Shown here piece by piece: positions 43,401 through 53,650 of a stretch of 64,000 bases of DNA. Numbering within the stretch: position 1 is the first letter of the stretch; every line of letters starts with the position of its first letter. The notes beneath the pieces were generated by a model. The model was not told the DNA's origin and made no database searches. It was given only the letters and a program-made list of their open reading frames with translations. The DNA is from Ichthyophis bannanicus (lineage: Eukaryota; Chordata; Amphibia; Gymnophiona; Ichthyophiidae), in NCBI GenBank assembly GCA_033557465.1, contig CM066034.1, positions 411,472,159 through 411,536,158 on the forward strand. The letters are read 5' to 3'. The position numbers were made by a program, and so were the translations under genes.

Positions 43401-43468
43401 AGCTGTAGCACAATGGTTACAGTACTGACCGCTGTTACAGGCAGCATGGGTTCGAGTCCCCAGTGTGC
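43401..43468 (+). repeat. tRNA-like module 1 of E2
   Basis: Best of the set: B-box GGTTCGAGTCC (43449-43459) fits the pol III consensus exactly, and the A-box region 'tagcacaatggtta' lies about 30 bp upstream. Acceptor-stem pairing is poor, so a working tRNA is unlikely, but pol III transcription is plausible. Confidence 0.6.
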
Positions 43469-43544
43469 CTAACGCAGAAGCCTGGCCCAGGTATCACCCT
43501 GTACATTACACAGAGAACGAGGAGGCATGTTTTTCTTTACGTTG

Positions 43545-43690
43545 AGTAGTGGTGTCAGAAACACACCCTCGGAGTGTGCCTAGCCACGTACGTTGGTGCG
43601 TGCGAGGCTGCGTGCGTGGCTGCGTGCGTTGGTACGGGCGTAGCCCCGTGCGTGGGTACGTGTGTTTTTACCAGCGTGGGCACCCTATAT
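43545..43690 (+). repeat. GTGCGTGC/ACGTACG-rich array in E2
   Basis: Repeats of 'gtgcgtg', 'gcgtgcgt' and 'ggtacg' lie between 'agaaacacaccctcgg' and 'gtgtttttaccagcgtggg'. It occupies the place of the palindromic array of E1 and E3. Confidence 0.65.
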
Positions 43691-43873
43691 TACAGACTCT
43701 TTAGGGTGTCTCGCACCTATGCATTATGCCAACAGATGTACGTGTGATGGCCTATGGTTTATCAGAGCCTGTGAGCAGGTGCTGGATTCTCACAGGGTTG
43801 GATTGTGCCAGTCACACCCATGATGCACTGCACATGCAAATCAGCTGTCCACAGATACACACCATGGGGAATG

Positions 43874-43961
43874 CACCCCCACAGCACCTCGGCCTGGTAG
43901 GGGGAACTGACCATGTGCACCCCCACAGCACCTCGGCCTGATAGGGGGTACTGACCATGTG
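43874..43961 (+). repeat. 44-bp tandem duplication in E2
   Basis: Two units starting 'cacccccacagcacctcgg', same as 34659-34746. Confidence 0.8.
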
Positions 43962-45340
43962 TTGTACTGGCACAGAGTAGCTACACACCATCACATTGTG
44001 CGGGTACTGTGCTTACCCTGAGGGTGCAGTGAGGCGCCCAGCACCAGGTCCACAGCACCGTCCATGGCTGAAAGAGGCCATGGCACAGGTCCAAAGCAGT
44101 GTTAATGTGTGAGATAGGTAGTTTCTGCAGAAACACCTTGGATATCTCTGTCTGTTTCAGTCAGGTGTAGCCCCCATGGACCACCACCCCCCTCCCCAGG
44201 GCCAAGGGTGGCAAACAGGGTCTCCTAACAATAGATCCACATTCTACCTCCCTGCAAAGGTGGCAGTAGAGGGGAACATCAACCCCAGTCCTGCTGAGGA
44301 ACAGACACCCCACAGGGCAGTCAAAGCAGCTCTGTACACATCCATAACACAATAGCAGACAGACATTAGGCCTGGATATACTAAGCTGCACCCCACCACT
44401 ATCTGATATTCTCCTGCTGCAAGCCATCAGCCACTGCACCCTGCAAGCCACTCCATCAAGACACATACCAGCTACAAACAGCCTGCTAGTTAGTCAATAG
44501 TGCATGTGCCCAGTAGAGATGCATGCAACCATAACTGGGATGTCCACATACACAGCAAGCAGATAAATCAGTGACTGGGCCCCAAAAGGAAACCCATATC
44601 TATGACATGAGAGAGATACTATATAGCACTATGGGGGTGCCTAGCCATGCTGTGGTCACTGCACAGTCAGGGCGAGAGTGATCTCTCAGCAGGACATACT
44701 GAGGTCACCCTGTCTGTGTAGGTGGTGGCCAGGCACTAAAAGGTCCCAGTCAGTGCCCTATGCCCTGTGCAGATGCACCCTGGCCAGGCCACCCTGTCCG
44801 GCCTATACCCATGGTACCTTGCTCCTCATTATGCACATTGGCAGCCCAATACTGGCAGTGTGGGCTGTGGAAGGTGTTTGCAGCCACCACACACTGGATA
44901 GACAGACAGCCACCCCCACACCTATGCCAGCATTGTGCTACTATAGAGGTGTTCAGCAGCCATACCCACCACACCAGTCCTGGGCACAGTACAGGCATGG
45001 ATATGGTACACAATACTGTTGGGGGTCACTCCCCAGGGTGGTAAACACTATCAGAGACCAGACCTGCAGCACACACCGCAGACATCAGAATGATTGTTAT
45101 GGTGGAGCTCAATGAGCAAAATGTGCTTAACGTAGGAATTGATATCTGCCAGTTATCATAGGAAACGTTTGATGGCTGTGTACCATATACCCAGGTGTAG
45201 GGTGGCATTGCTAAGGTATGCAACTGCTAGTATTGGGAGATACAGGCAGGGCCCAATGTCCTGCCTCTCCAGGAGGCATTGGCCAATGGGGCCTGTGGGT
45301 GTGTGGGTGGGTGTGTCTGGCCCTGTTGGCTGCTGATTTA

Positions 45341-45543
45341 CGGCAGAGTTTCCCAACTCCAGTCCTGGTGTTCCAAACACTGTTTGGGTTTTCATGCTGT
45401 CCCTCATAAATATGCATGAGCTACATCTGCATACCGTGGGGGTGATGCATAGATATGCAGCACAGGCATCTTTATTAGAGGCAGCATGGAACCTGAATGG
45501 TGTGGGGCCCTCCAGGACTGCATTTGCGAGACTCTGCTCTAGG
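45341..45543. mobile_element. Embedded inverted-repeat element in E2
   Basis: Same element and position as 36217-36423, more degraded in the left arm ('cctggtgttccaaacac'). Confidence 0.7.
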
Positions 45544-45693
45544 TAATGCGCCTGTTTATGGTGTCTGTGTTTGGTGTGGTAAAATTTAGGCGTATTAACC
45601 ATGCGTATGTTCTCTGCAATAAAGGAGTGTCTTTACTATCACTGTTTAGTGGTGGGTAAAACTATGGGGACTGGGTTGGCAGGAGCCCCAGCT

Positions 45694-45760
45694 GGGATTT
45701 GAACCTGTGACCCTCTGGTCTTACAGGCACTGGCTGTGTCTGTTGCACCACACTGTAGCC
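45694..45760 (-). repeat. tRNA-like module 3 of E2
   Basis: Minus strand: B-box-like 'aggttcaaatccc' and A-box-like 'acagtgtggtgcaac'. Homologous to 36549-36620. Confidence 0.5.
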
Positions 45761-45913
45761 ACAGAGACAGTGCAGTCCCTGGAGGTAGGAAAACTGGCCT
45801 GTCGAATCGGAAACCCTGCTCTGCACAATTTTACTGTGGGCTCATTTACCTTGTATGAAGACAAACGTGCACATAAACCTCAAAAAAGACCTCGAAAAAA
45901 GGGGCACACACCC

Positions 45914-46110
45914 ATAACCAAGCTGGGCACCAATGATAGCAATGGGCAACAATAAAAAACACTCCCAGGAAAGCTCCAATAAAATGAAATGATTTTTGAA
46001 AGGGTCTACGGAGTGTAGACCCTTCCACACATCATTTCTTTTTTTTTTAGCTTTCCTGGGAGTGTTTTTTATTGTTTACCATTGCTATCACTGTTGCCCA
46101 GCTGAATTAT
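45914..46110. repeat. Foldback within E2, about 96-bp arms
   Basis: Arms 45914-46009 and 46015-46110 around 'ggagt'. The inner 9 bp are perfect and the outer part is roughly 85-90% paired by eye ('aacactcccaggaaagct' against 'agctttcctgggagtgtt'). E1 has only the right-arm sequence (37300-37380). Confidence 0.75.
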
Positions 46111-46512
46111 AATTTTTACACTGTTTCTTGTGGTCATTCTAAAGTTTTATTTGCAATTTTGTTCTGTGCACATGTATCACACTGCTCACGTTTTGTAGGT
46201 TTCCCCGGTTTTGCTGTACATTGCTGACGGAAATGGTTTCTCTTCCCTTTAATATGTCTTTAACGACAGGTTTTCATTCGCGTTGGAATTGAGCTCTGCA
46301 CTTCAGCGCGTTAGTGTGAGGGGAGCCTCTCCCCGCCCACTCTCCACCCATTGACCCCTTCTCTCCGCCCACTCTCCACCTTCTGTGCTGTTTTAACGCG
46401 CCGCGGGGCTTTACGATCGTTAACTACGGTGCGTTATACTGCACTTACGATCGTTAACGTCGTACAACGCGCGTTATTCACGTTTACCGCACTTTAGTAA
46501 ACATACCCCTAT

Positions 46513-46736
46513 ATGTCTCACCTAGAGAATTATATTCTTCTGAGGCTTGCAAAATCACAATACCACCCCCAAATCATTTCAATTTATGCATACCTGGACA
46601 AAGACTCTCTCAAGAGCCCCACCGGCTTGGAATAATCTTGTAACAGAGGTAAGGCTTATGACCTATCATTTCTCTTTCAGAAGATCCCTGAAAACATGGA
46701 TCTTCCAGAAATTCTTTAAATCCAATCACCACCTGT
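46513..46736 (+). pseudogene. L2-type LINE RT C-terminal fragment, right part
   Basis: Translation includes 'WNNLVTEVRLMTYHFSFRR' then 'SLKTWIFQKF', the L2 C-terminal motif LWN-x-LP..R...FR..LKT. It continues the fragment ending at 42689. Confidence 0.6.
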
Positions 46737-47003
46737 GCAGCAGCCCTACCCCAGAACCCGCACCATAGGCAGCCGCCTACCTGCACACTGGATGGCCTGG
46801 GACTGCGCACCACCAGCTCCACCAGCAGAAGGGCATCTCAGCATGGTGGCTGAGGGATACTGGTGGTGGAGGGGGCAGTGGCAGCTGCCCACAGCAGACC
46901 GTGGCCTAGCCCTGTGTAGGTGGGTGCCGTGCACTGCAGCAGACAGGCCCTGTCTAACCAACAGTCATGGTAGCACCAGGGAATGCACCATCTCTGTGAA
47001 AAT

Positions 47004-47066
47004 ATGGTGGTGCAGTGCACAGAACCAGTGTATTCTGAAGCAGAAGGTCACAGGTTCAAGTCCCAG
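47004..47066 (+). repeat. tRNA-like module 3 of E3
   Basis: B-box 'aggttcaagtccc' and A-box-like 'atggtggtgcagtgc'. Confidence 0.55.
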
Positions 47067-47216
47067 CTGTGGTTTCCGCCAACCCAGTCCTCATGTTTTA
47101 CCCACTACTATAATGTGCTAATACAGACAGAACCGTTATTGCAAATGACGTAAACATGCCCAAAACACCCACATTTTACCCTACAGAGCACAGACACCAT
47201 AAACATGCACATTACC

Positions 47217-47419
47217 TAGAGCAGAGCCTCCCAAATGCAGTCCTGGAGGGCCAAACACCATTCCGGTTCCATGCTGCCTCTGATAAAGATGCCTGTGCTG
47301 CATTTCTATGCGCCACCCCCATGGTATGCAGATGTATCTCATGCATATTTATGAGGGACAGCATGAAAACCCGAACAGTGTTTGGCACCGCAGGAATGGA
47401 GTTGGGAACCTCTGCCGTA
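47217..47419. mobile_element. Embedded inverted-repeat element in E3
   Basis: Arms 'cctggagggccaaacacc' and 'gtgtttggcaccgcagg'. Same element as in E1 and E2, inverted with its host. Confidence 0.7.
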
Positions 47420-49049
47420 AAGCAGCAGCCAACAGGGGCAGACACACCCGCACCCACAGGCCCCATTATCCACAGGCAGGACTTTGGGCTCTGCGTGCAT
47501 CTCCCAATACTAGCACATGCATACCGTAGTAATGCCACCCTAAACCTGGGAATATGGTACACATCTATCAAAAGGTTGCTATGATTACTGGCAGATAGCA
47601 ATTCCTAGGTTAAGTACAAGTTCCTGAGTGAGCTGCATCATAGCAACCTCTCTGATGTCTGTGGAGTGTGCTACAGGTCCTGTGTCTGACAGTGTTTACC
47701 AACCTGGGGAGTGACTCCTACAGTATTGCGTACCATAGCCATGCCTGCACTGTGCCCAGGACTGGTGTGGTGGCCTGGGCTGCCCAACACCTCTATAGTT
47801 GCACAATGCTGACATAGGTGTGGGGAGTGTGTGTCTGTCTATCCAGTGTGTGGTGGCTTCCAACACCCTCCACAGCCCACACTGCTAGCACTGTTCCCAG
47901 TATTGGCCTGCCAATGTGCATAATGAGGAGCAAGGTACCGTGGGAATAGCCTGGATAGGATGGCCTGGCCTTGCGGCATCTGCGCAGGGCATAGGGCAAT
48001 AGCTCGGACATTGTAGTGCCCGGTACCACCTGCACGGACAGAGTGGCCACAGCATGTCCTACTGGGAGGTCACTCTCACCCTGACTGAGCAGTGACCACG
48101 GCATGGCTAGGTTCCCCCATAGTGCTGTATAGTGTTTCTCTTATGTGATATATATGGGTTTCCTTTTGGGGGCCCAAGCACTGACTTATCTGCTTGGTGT
48201 GTTTGTTGACATCCCCGTTCCAGGTACATGCACTAGCTGGTGGACTGTCTGCAGCTAGTATGCTGTCTTGCTGGAACACCTTGCAGGGTGCAGCGGCTGG
48301 AGGCTTGCTGCTGGAGAATGTCAGATAATGGTGGGGGGCAGCTGAGCATTTCCAGGCCTACCATCTGTCCGCTATTGCGCTATGGACGTGTGCCTCTCTG
48401 TCTGTTCCCCAGCAGGACTGCTGTTGCTGGTCCCCTCTACCACTGCCATTGCAGGGAGGTAGACTGTGGATCTATTGGTGGGTGATCCTGTTTCCCCCTG
48501 AGCTCCAGAGGGTGGGTTGTGTGGTGGTACATAATCTGCCTATGGGTGCATACACCACCCCCCCTTCCCCCACTTCCCCCACAGCAGGTAATGATGGCAC
48601 CAACACAGGATATGCACTGGTCTGGGTGCAACAGCACCCATAGGGACTAAACATGACCAGGACATACAACAGGACACAGCTATATCCTAGGTGTGTCTAA
48701 CGGACCTACCTATCACACACTGATGGGGTCCTGCAGCATGGTGTATTTCAGCGATGAAAGGTGCTGTGGACCTGGTGCTGGGCGCCCCACCTCAACCTCA
48801 GGGTGGGCACTGTACCCACACAATGTGACTGTCTGTGGCTACTCTGTGGCAGTGCCACACATGGTCTGTCCCCCCTACAAGGCCGAGGTGCTGGGGGGGT
48901 GCATACCCGATCTTGTGCCCATCTCTCGACTGCTAATTTGCATGTGCAGTGCATCATGGGTACGGGTGGGTTACCCCTATCCTGGTAACCACAGCAGAAT
49001 GTGGGTGTGGTGCCGTGCAGTCCTCCTGTAGCCAGCCTGTTGTTTGTTA

Positions 49050-49113
49050 GCAGCTCTAGCCCACTGGTTATTTCACTGCCTGTGGCGCCGGAGGACATGG
49101 GTTCAGAACCCAC
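49050..49113 (+). repeat. tRNA-like module 2 of E3
   Basis: A-box-like 'ctctagcccactggtta' and B-box-like 'gggttcagaaccc'. Absent or unrecognisable in E2. Confidence 0.5.
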
Positions 49114-49164
49114 AGTGGGGTTCATCAATAGGGCTGTCTTAGGCATTGTTTATTTTTATTGTAT

Positions 49165-49421
49165 ATTAGTTCTGCCAGCAGGACCACCCTCAGGGTACTG
49201 TCCCCTTAGGGTGGCTCATAGGGCACCCTATAGGGCGCTTTATACAGCGCCCTATAAAGCACCTTATAAGGTGCCTTATATGGTGTCCTATAGGGGACAT
49301 TATGGGGTGCCTTGGCAGACAGCGTACTTTATAATGTGCCCTATGGAGTGCCCTCTAGGGTGCCTTATGTGGCACCTTAGGTTACGCCACTGTGAGGGTG
49401 TGTTTGCTGGCAGCACTATTC
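49165..49421. repeat. Palindromic GGCACC/TATAAGG array in E3
   Basis: Units such as 'ggcaccctatagggcgc', 'gcaccttataaggtgcc' and 'gtgccctatggagtgcc' lie between inverted arms 'tctgccagcaggaccaccct' and 'gtgtttgctggcagcact'. Counterpart of 34143-34397. Confidence 0.78.
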
Positions 49422-49696
49422 AGGTACAGCTAAACTTCCTCACAGCCCAATACTTAACCCTTTCCAGGCCAAGCCCAGTACTTTTGGGATCTCATCTTCT
49501 GCCTATATATTCCTATCAAATGGTATATAATACATGACCATGCCAGAGGGAACATCACCATTGGAACATATTGGGTACAACTGGTACAATTTTCCTGACA
49601 TGTGCAAACCTTAACCCGGCTGCAGAATGTGGATTAAAATATTATAGTAGGCCTTCAAAGGGTTACACATGATGCCTCAGCCAACCTTATTCATTA

Positions 49697-49762
49697 GGCA
49701 CACTGGGGAATTGAACCCATGACCTATTAGTCTGTGTCGTAACCATTGTGCTACAGCTCTGT
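49697..49762 (-). repeat. tRNA-like module 1 of E3
   Basis: Minus strand: 'gctgtagcacaatggtta' (A-box-like) and 'catgggttcaattcccc' (B-box-like). Confidence 0.55.
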
Positions 49763-49967
49763 TTCTGTATTTGTGTGTCTGCGCGCTTTCTTAAGCTTGT
49801 GCGCAGTAGCGCGTGCGCTGTAGCGATCGTTGCTGCGCGGCACACAATACCGCGTGCAACTGCGCGTTATCGGTTACGATGTACCGCCCATGTCCTTTTT
49901 TGGCTTTCCTTCCACTAACGTGGCTCCTAACGCGAATTGCACTAACGCAGTTTAGTAAACATACCCC

Positions 49968-50165
49968 TTAGTAAGTTTGAAGCAGAATGTAAGAAACTAA
50001 ATTAAATTAAATTAAACTTTGTCATAGAATATTTTGGGGTAAACCCATAAGTGAATGAATAATTTTTATATATTAAGTTTATTGCTTGATGTGTTTCCTG
50101 AAAATTGGCAGAGCTATCCTCCTAGTGTTACTATTTTTTTGTGAATTGTTTTTGTCTATGTCCAC
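49968..50165. other. Unassigned AT-rich sequence
   Basis: Nothing recognised beyond (ATTAA)n-like runs near 50000. Confidence 0.3.
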
Positions 50166-50257
50166 TACTACTACTAATAATAATACTAATAATTTGTACA
50201 ACACTACAAGGCATACACAGCACTGTGCATGTACAGGTAAGAGACAGTCCTTGAATA
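50166..50257 (-). mobile_element. L2-type LINE 3' tail, distal part
   Basis: 'tactactactaataataata', 'ttgtacaacactacaagg' and 'catacacagcactgtgcatg' are the reversed 3' end of the L2 at 51829-53650. It is separated from the body by the ORF1-only insertion. A second copy of this tail lies at 63918-64000. Confidence 0.75.
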
Positions 50258-50271
50258 TCAGAGCTTACAAT
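50258..50271. repeat. 14-bp target duplication, left copy
   Basis: tcagagcttacaat, repeated exactly at 51815-51828. Confidence 0.85.
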
Positions 50272-51814
50272 ATACTTTTTATTTTTTTAATTTTATTTTT
50301 TATTTGCATTTTAACAAAATACATTCGGGTATATACTTAAATGAAATGAAACATGGAAAATCAGAAACTTGATCAATACTAAATCTCAAGAAAGTGAAAC
50401 ATTAACCAAAACTAGACCACACTCAAAGAATTGGGAAGAGGACCCAGAAAATTACACAAAAGAAATAATACGCATTAGCATATATTCAATCAAGGTGGAG
50501 TATGACTTATATGTCAGCTGAATGAGATGCATGAAGGACAGCCATAGGTTCCCTAGCCAAAAGGAATCCCAGTCATTGTTTAGGCTCAAAAAACAGAAAC
50601 AATTTATCTTTAAAGGAAACATGACATTTCGCTGGAAATTTCAACACAGACGACCCCCCTAAGGAAAGAACTCTTGACTTTAACCACAAGAACTCTCTCC
50701 TCTGGATATGAGTAACCCTAGCTAAGTCAGGAATAATACGAACTTGAGAGCCAAAAAGCATAGCACTGAAATTCCTAAAGTAAGCTCTAAGAATAAATGT
50801 TTTATCTGACTCTAGAGCTAAGGTTACCAGGAGTGTGGAACAAGCTGTAACCATCTCCTGAGAGCTCTCAAGGAACCCAGTCAGATATAATGCCCTTGAT
50901 GAACCAGCAGGAGCCCCTCCCTGCCCAACTGACAGATACTGTACCCTAGTAAGGGGAGGCAAGTGCTCCAGGGAAATCTGTAAGACTTCCTTGAAGTACC
51001 TGCAAAACATCTCCTTAGGAGAAACCATGCGAGATATAAGAAAATTAAGCAATCACAGATTATTTTTGTGAATCTGGTTTTCCAGATACTCAATTTTTCT
51101 AGCAGTCACATTACTGTCCTTAATCTGGGCTTCCTGGAGGCCCCAAAGATGTCCCAAATCCTCCTCAGGTTGGGAGAGCTTTAACTCCTGGTCCGTCACT
51201 GTTCTAGAAATCAACTGCATATGCATTTAATTGTGGAAAACTCTTTACTCACAGTCCCAACACATGCCAGCATGGAACCATTTACTTGAGCTGTAGCCAT
51301 AATGCAACCAACCCCTGAGGAACCCGGTCAGTCACTTGCTCGAGATCTACTCCCAGACCTGTTTCAGACACTGCGATGACCCTGTCAGAGCCTCCAGCCC
51401 CCGGGAGAAAACCAGGGCATGATCTACCCATGGCTGGCATGCCCTCTTCATCCCCCTTCGACAGCGTGCTGACAGCCACCCCTGAGGGAAGCACAACGCA
51501 AGGCCATGCAGCTGTTCCTGGTTGCGGTGGGGGGGACCCACTGAACAGGGGAGAGTACCACTCCTGAAGCAGTCAGGTCCAACAAGGAAGCTTCCTGTGG
51601 ACCTGCCGAAGACACTGCATCCAAGCCAGGAGGAACGAAACCACATGCTGCCAGAGTCCTCTGCCACAACATGGTCATCTGAACTTCACCTGAGGGTAGG
51701 TGACATTGCTTCCGCTTTTTTCGTCCCATCAAAGCGACGATTAGGCAACAAGAGAACTCACTGCAGAATGAAATGCCAACCCAGCTCAGGACACCACTGC
51801 CATCTTGCATCTCC
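50272..51814 (-). mobile_element. ORF1-only L1/Tx1-like LINE derivative (HAL1-like)
   Basis: A 1543-bp insertion bounded by a 14-bp duplication. On the minus strand it starts 'ggagatgcaagatggcagtg', a typical L1 5' start, and ends in an A/T-rich tail (about 50272-50335). It holds an ORF1-like region and no ORF2. Both ends are intact by these signs, so the loss of ORF2 predates insertion. It would depend on another LINE's ORF2 in trans. Confidence 0.72.
50573..51729 (-). pseudogene. L1/Tx1-like ORF1 (RNA-binding protein), frameshifted
   Basis: The start is probably at 51729 (MGRKKRKQCHLPSGEVQ). The middle is broken by stops and frameshifts. 51180-51060 reads as a coiled-coil-like region (QPEEDLGHLWGLQEAQIKD). 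The last frame (50573-51052, 159 codons) holds the RRM-like and C-terminal parts: ALESDKTFILRAYFRNF, MLFGSQVRIIPDLARVT, HIQRREFLWLKSRVLSLGG and LKFPAKCHVSFKDKLFLFF. These are hallmarks of L1-clade ORF1 proteins, which coat element RNA as trimers. At least two frame breaks. Confidence 0.65.
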
Positions 51815-51828
51815 TCAGAGCTTACAAT
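51815..51828. repeat. 14-bp target duplication, right copy
   Basis: tcagagcttacaat, identical to 50258-50271 and part of the L2 3' end sequence. Confidence 0.85.
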
Positions 51829-53650
51829 CTAATCAAGACAGACCACACAACAACTAGGGACTAGGCAAGATATAGATACAGTAGGTGAGAAGGAGGAGAA
51901 TAAGGAGATCAGGATCCAAACAAAACCCCAAAGAGGTGGGTTTTTAGTCTGGATTTGAATAGGGCCAGAGAAGGAGCCTGGAATGCTAATTCAGATGTTT
52001 GTTCCAAGCATATGGAGCAGCAAGATGGAATGAGTGAATTCTGGAATTGGCAGTGGCATAAAAGGACACAGAAAAAAAAGGGATCTGCCAGAAGAGTGGA
52101 GTTCCCGAGGAAGGGTATAGGGAGTGATAAGAGAGGAAAGGTAGTAAGGAGCTGCAGAATGAATATACTTATAAGTCAGTAGGAGACGTTTAAATTGAAT
52201 GTGAAAATGGATAGGGAGCCAGTGAAATGACTTGAGCAGAAGAGTTATATGAGCATAGTGAGACTGATGGAAGATCAGCCGTGTGACTGAGTTCAGAACT
52301 GATTGAAGGGGAGAGAGATGATTCAGAGGGACACCGGGATGCAGCAGGTTGCAATAGTCAAGATGGGAAGTGACCAAAGAGTAGATAAGGTTCTTAGTAG
52401 TGTGTGTAGACAGGAAGGGATGAATTTTGCTGATGTTATAGAGAAAGAAGAGACAGGTTTTAGCTATCTGTTGGATGTGTGCAGAGAAAGAGAGAGTAGA
52501 GTCAAAGATAGCCCAAGGTTGCAAGGTGAGGAAACAGGGAGAAGTGTAGTGTTATCCACAGAAATAGAGAAGGAAGGAAGGGGGGAGATGGGTTTAGGGG
52601 GAAAGATAAGAAGCTCAGTTTTACCAATGTTCAGTTTCAGATGACGGTGAGACATCCAGGCAGCAATGTTAGATAAGCAGGCAGAGATCCGGGCCTGGAT
52701 TCCTGGAGAGACTTCAGGCACAGAGAGGTAGATCTGAGAGTTGTTAGCATAAAGATGGTACCTAAAACCATGGGAAGACATAAGTGCACCAAGGCACTGA
52801 GTGTAGAGAGAGAAAAGGAGAGTCCTAAGACAGACCCTGAGGTACACCAACTGAAAGCAGGATGGCAGTAGAGGAGGATCCACCAGAACATACACTAAAA
52901 GTGTGATGCGAGAGGTAAGAAGAAAACCAGGACAGAACAGAGCCCCTAAATCCAAGTAAGGACAGGGTATTGAGGAGAAGGTGATGATCAACAGTGCCAA
53001 AGGCAGCAGAAAGATTAAGGATCGAGTAGAGGCCCTTGTATGTGGCAAGGAACAAGTCGGTGGAGACTTTGCAAGAGCCATTTCTGTGGAATGTAGAGGA
53101 CAAAAGCCAGATTGCAGTGGATCCAGAAGGGCTTGAGAAGAAGGAAAGTCAAGACAGTGGCGGTGAATCACTCATTCAAGTAGTTCTGAAGCAAAAGGGA
53201 GGAGAAAGATAAGTCAATAACTGGAAAGACAGGTAGGTTCTATTTTGAGTGTAACCAGAGCATGTTTGAAGGCCACAGGAACAGTAGTAGTGGAAAGTGA
53301 TAGGTTAAGGATAAGACAGCTGGAAGGGATGACAGCAGAAGAGATAGAGCTTAGTAGATGGGTGGGGATGTGATCAGAGGAGCAGGTAATCAGTTTGTTT
53401 GAGGAGAAGAGATTTGCAGCTTCCTCCTTAGTGATTTTAGAAAAGGAAGAAAGGGTGGAAGAAGTTGCGGGAAGGATTTTGGATTGAAGAGGGGGAAGGT
53501 GAGGTGGAAGTGACCCTGTGGAGAATTCAAGGCTAATCTTTTGGGCTTTGTCATGGAAATAGTCAGCCAAGGTCTGGACAGAAAGTGAAGGAGGGATTGG
53601 CGCAGAAAGGACCTTGAAGAGAGATCTGAGCATGGGAAAGAGATGGCAAG
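51829..53650 (-). mobile_element. L2-type LINE, body
   Basis: Minus-strand element with RT-domain ORF2 and 3' UTR ('tttttagtctggatttgaat', 'agcttacaatctaatc'); its last part was displaced to 50166-50257. 5'-truncated near 53650. Confidence 0.82.
51991..53633 (-). pseudogene. L2-type ORF2 reverse transcriptase, inactive
   Basis: In order: LADYFHDKAQKISLEF and KITKEEAANLFSS (pre-RT), SSDHIPTHLLSS, LSLSTTTVPVAFKHALVT, then LDPLQSGFCPLHSTEMAL, FGTVDHHLLLNTLSLLGF and LSWFSSYLS. The catalytic box follows as YANNSQIYLS where YADD is expected. Then come LKLNIGKTELLIFPPK, SFSAHIQQIAKTCLFFLYNI, LVTSHLDYCNLL and HITLLLKSFHWLPIHF. Several frameshifts (about 53200, 52900, 52500) and the lost Asp pair disable it. 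Confidence 0.85.

Larger units (their letters stand above)
43204..46509 (+). mobile_element. Large non-autonomous TIR element E2 (3306 bp)
   Basis: Termini GGGGTATGTTTACTAA and TTTAGTAAACATACCCC, flanked by TAT (43201-43203; 46510-46512). It is collinear with E1 for most blocks (tRNA-like modules, 44-bp duplication, embedded inverted-repeat element, 'cattgacccc' block). It differs in the array region, where GTGCGTGC repeats replace GGCACC units (43545-43690), and in an extra foldback at 45914-46110. No transposase. Confidence 0.82.
46741..49967 (-). mobile_element. Large TIR element E3, inverted, one end missing
   Basis: The right end is 'gcagtttagtaaacatacccc', the family terminus read on the minus strand. 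Going left, the order repeats E1 in reverse: tRNA-like module, palindromic array, second tRNA-like module, embedded inverted-repeat element, third tRNA-like module. Homology stops near 46741, equivalent to about 36875 in E1, so roughly 0.9 kb and one terminus are absent. No transposase. Confidence 0.78.

Noticed and set aside
43401..43468. Genuine tRNA gene
   Set aside because: The B-box is perfect, but acceptor and anticodon stems pair poorly and homologous degenerate copies occur in sister transposons.
45156..45602. 148-codon minus frame, with similar frames at 36102 and 47156 in the sister elements
   Set aside because: The frame spans an inverted-repeat insertion and a tRNA-like flank. 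It recurs because the elements are copies, shows no domain, and equally long frames exist on the other strand.
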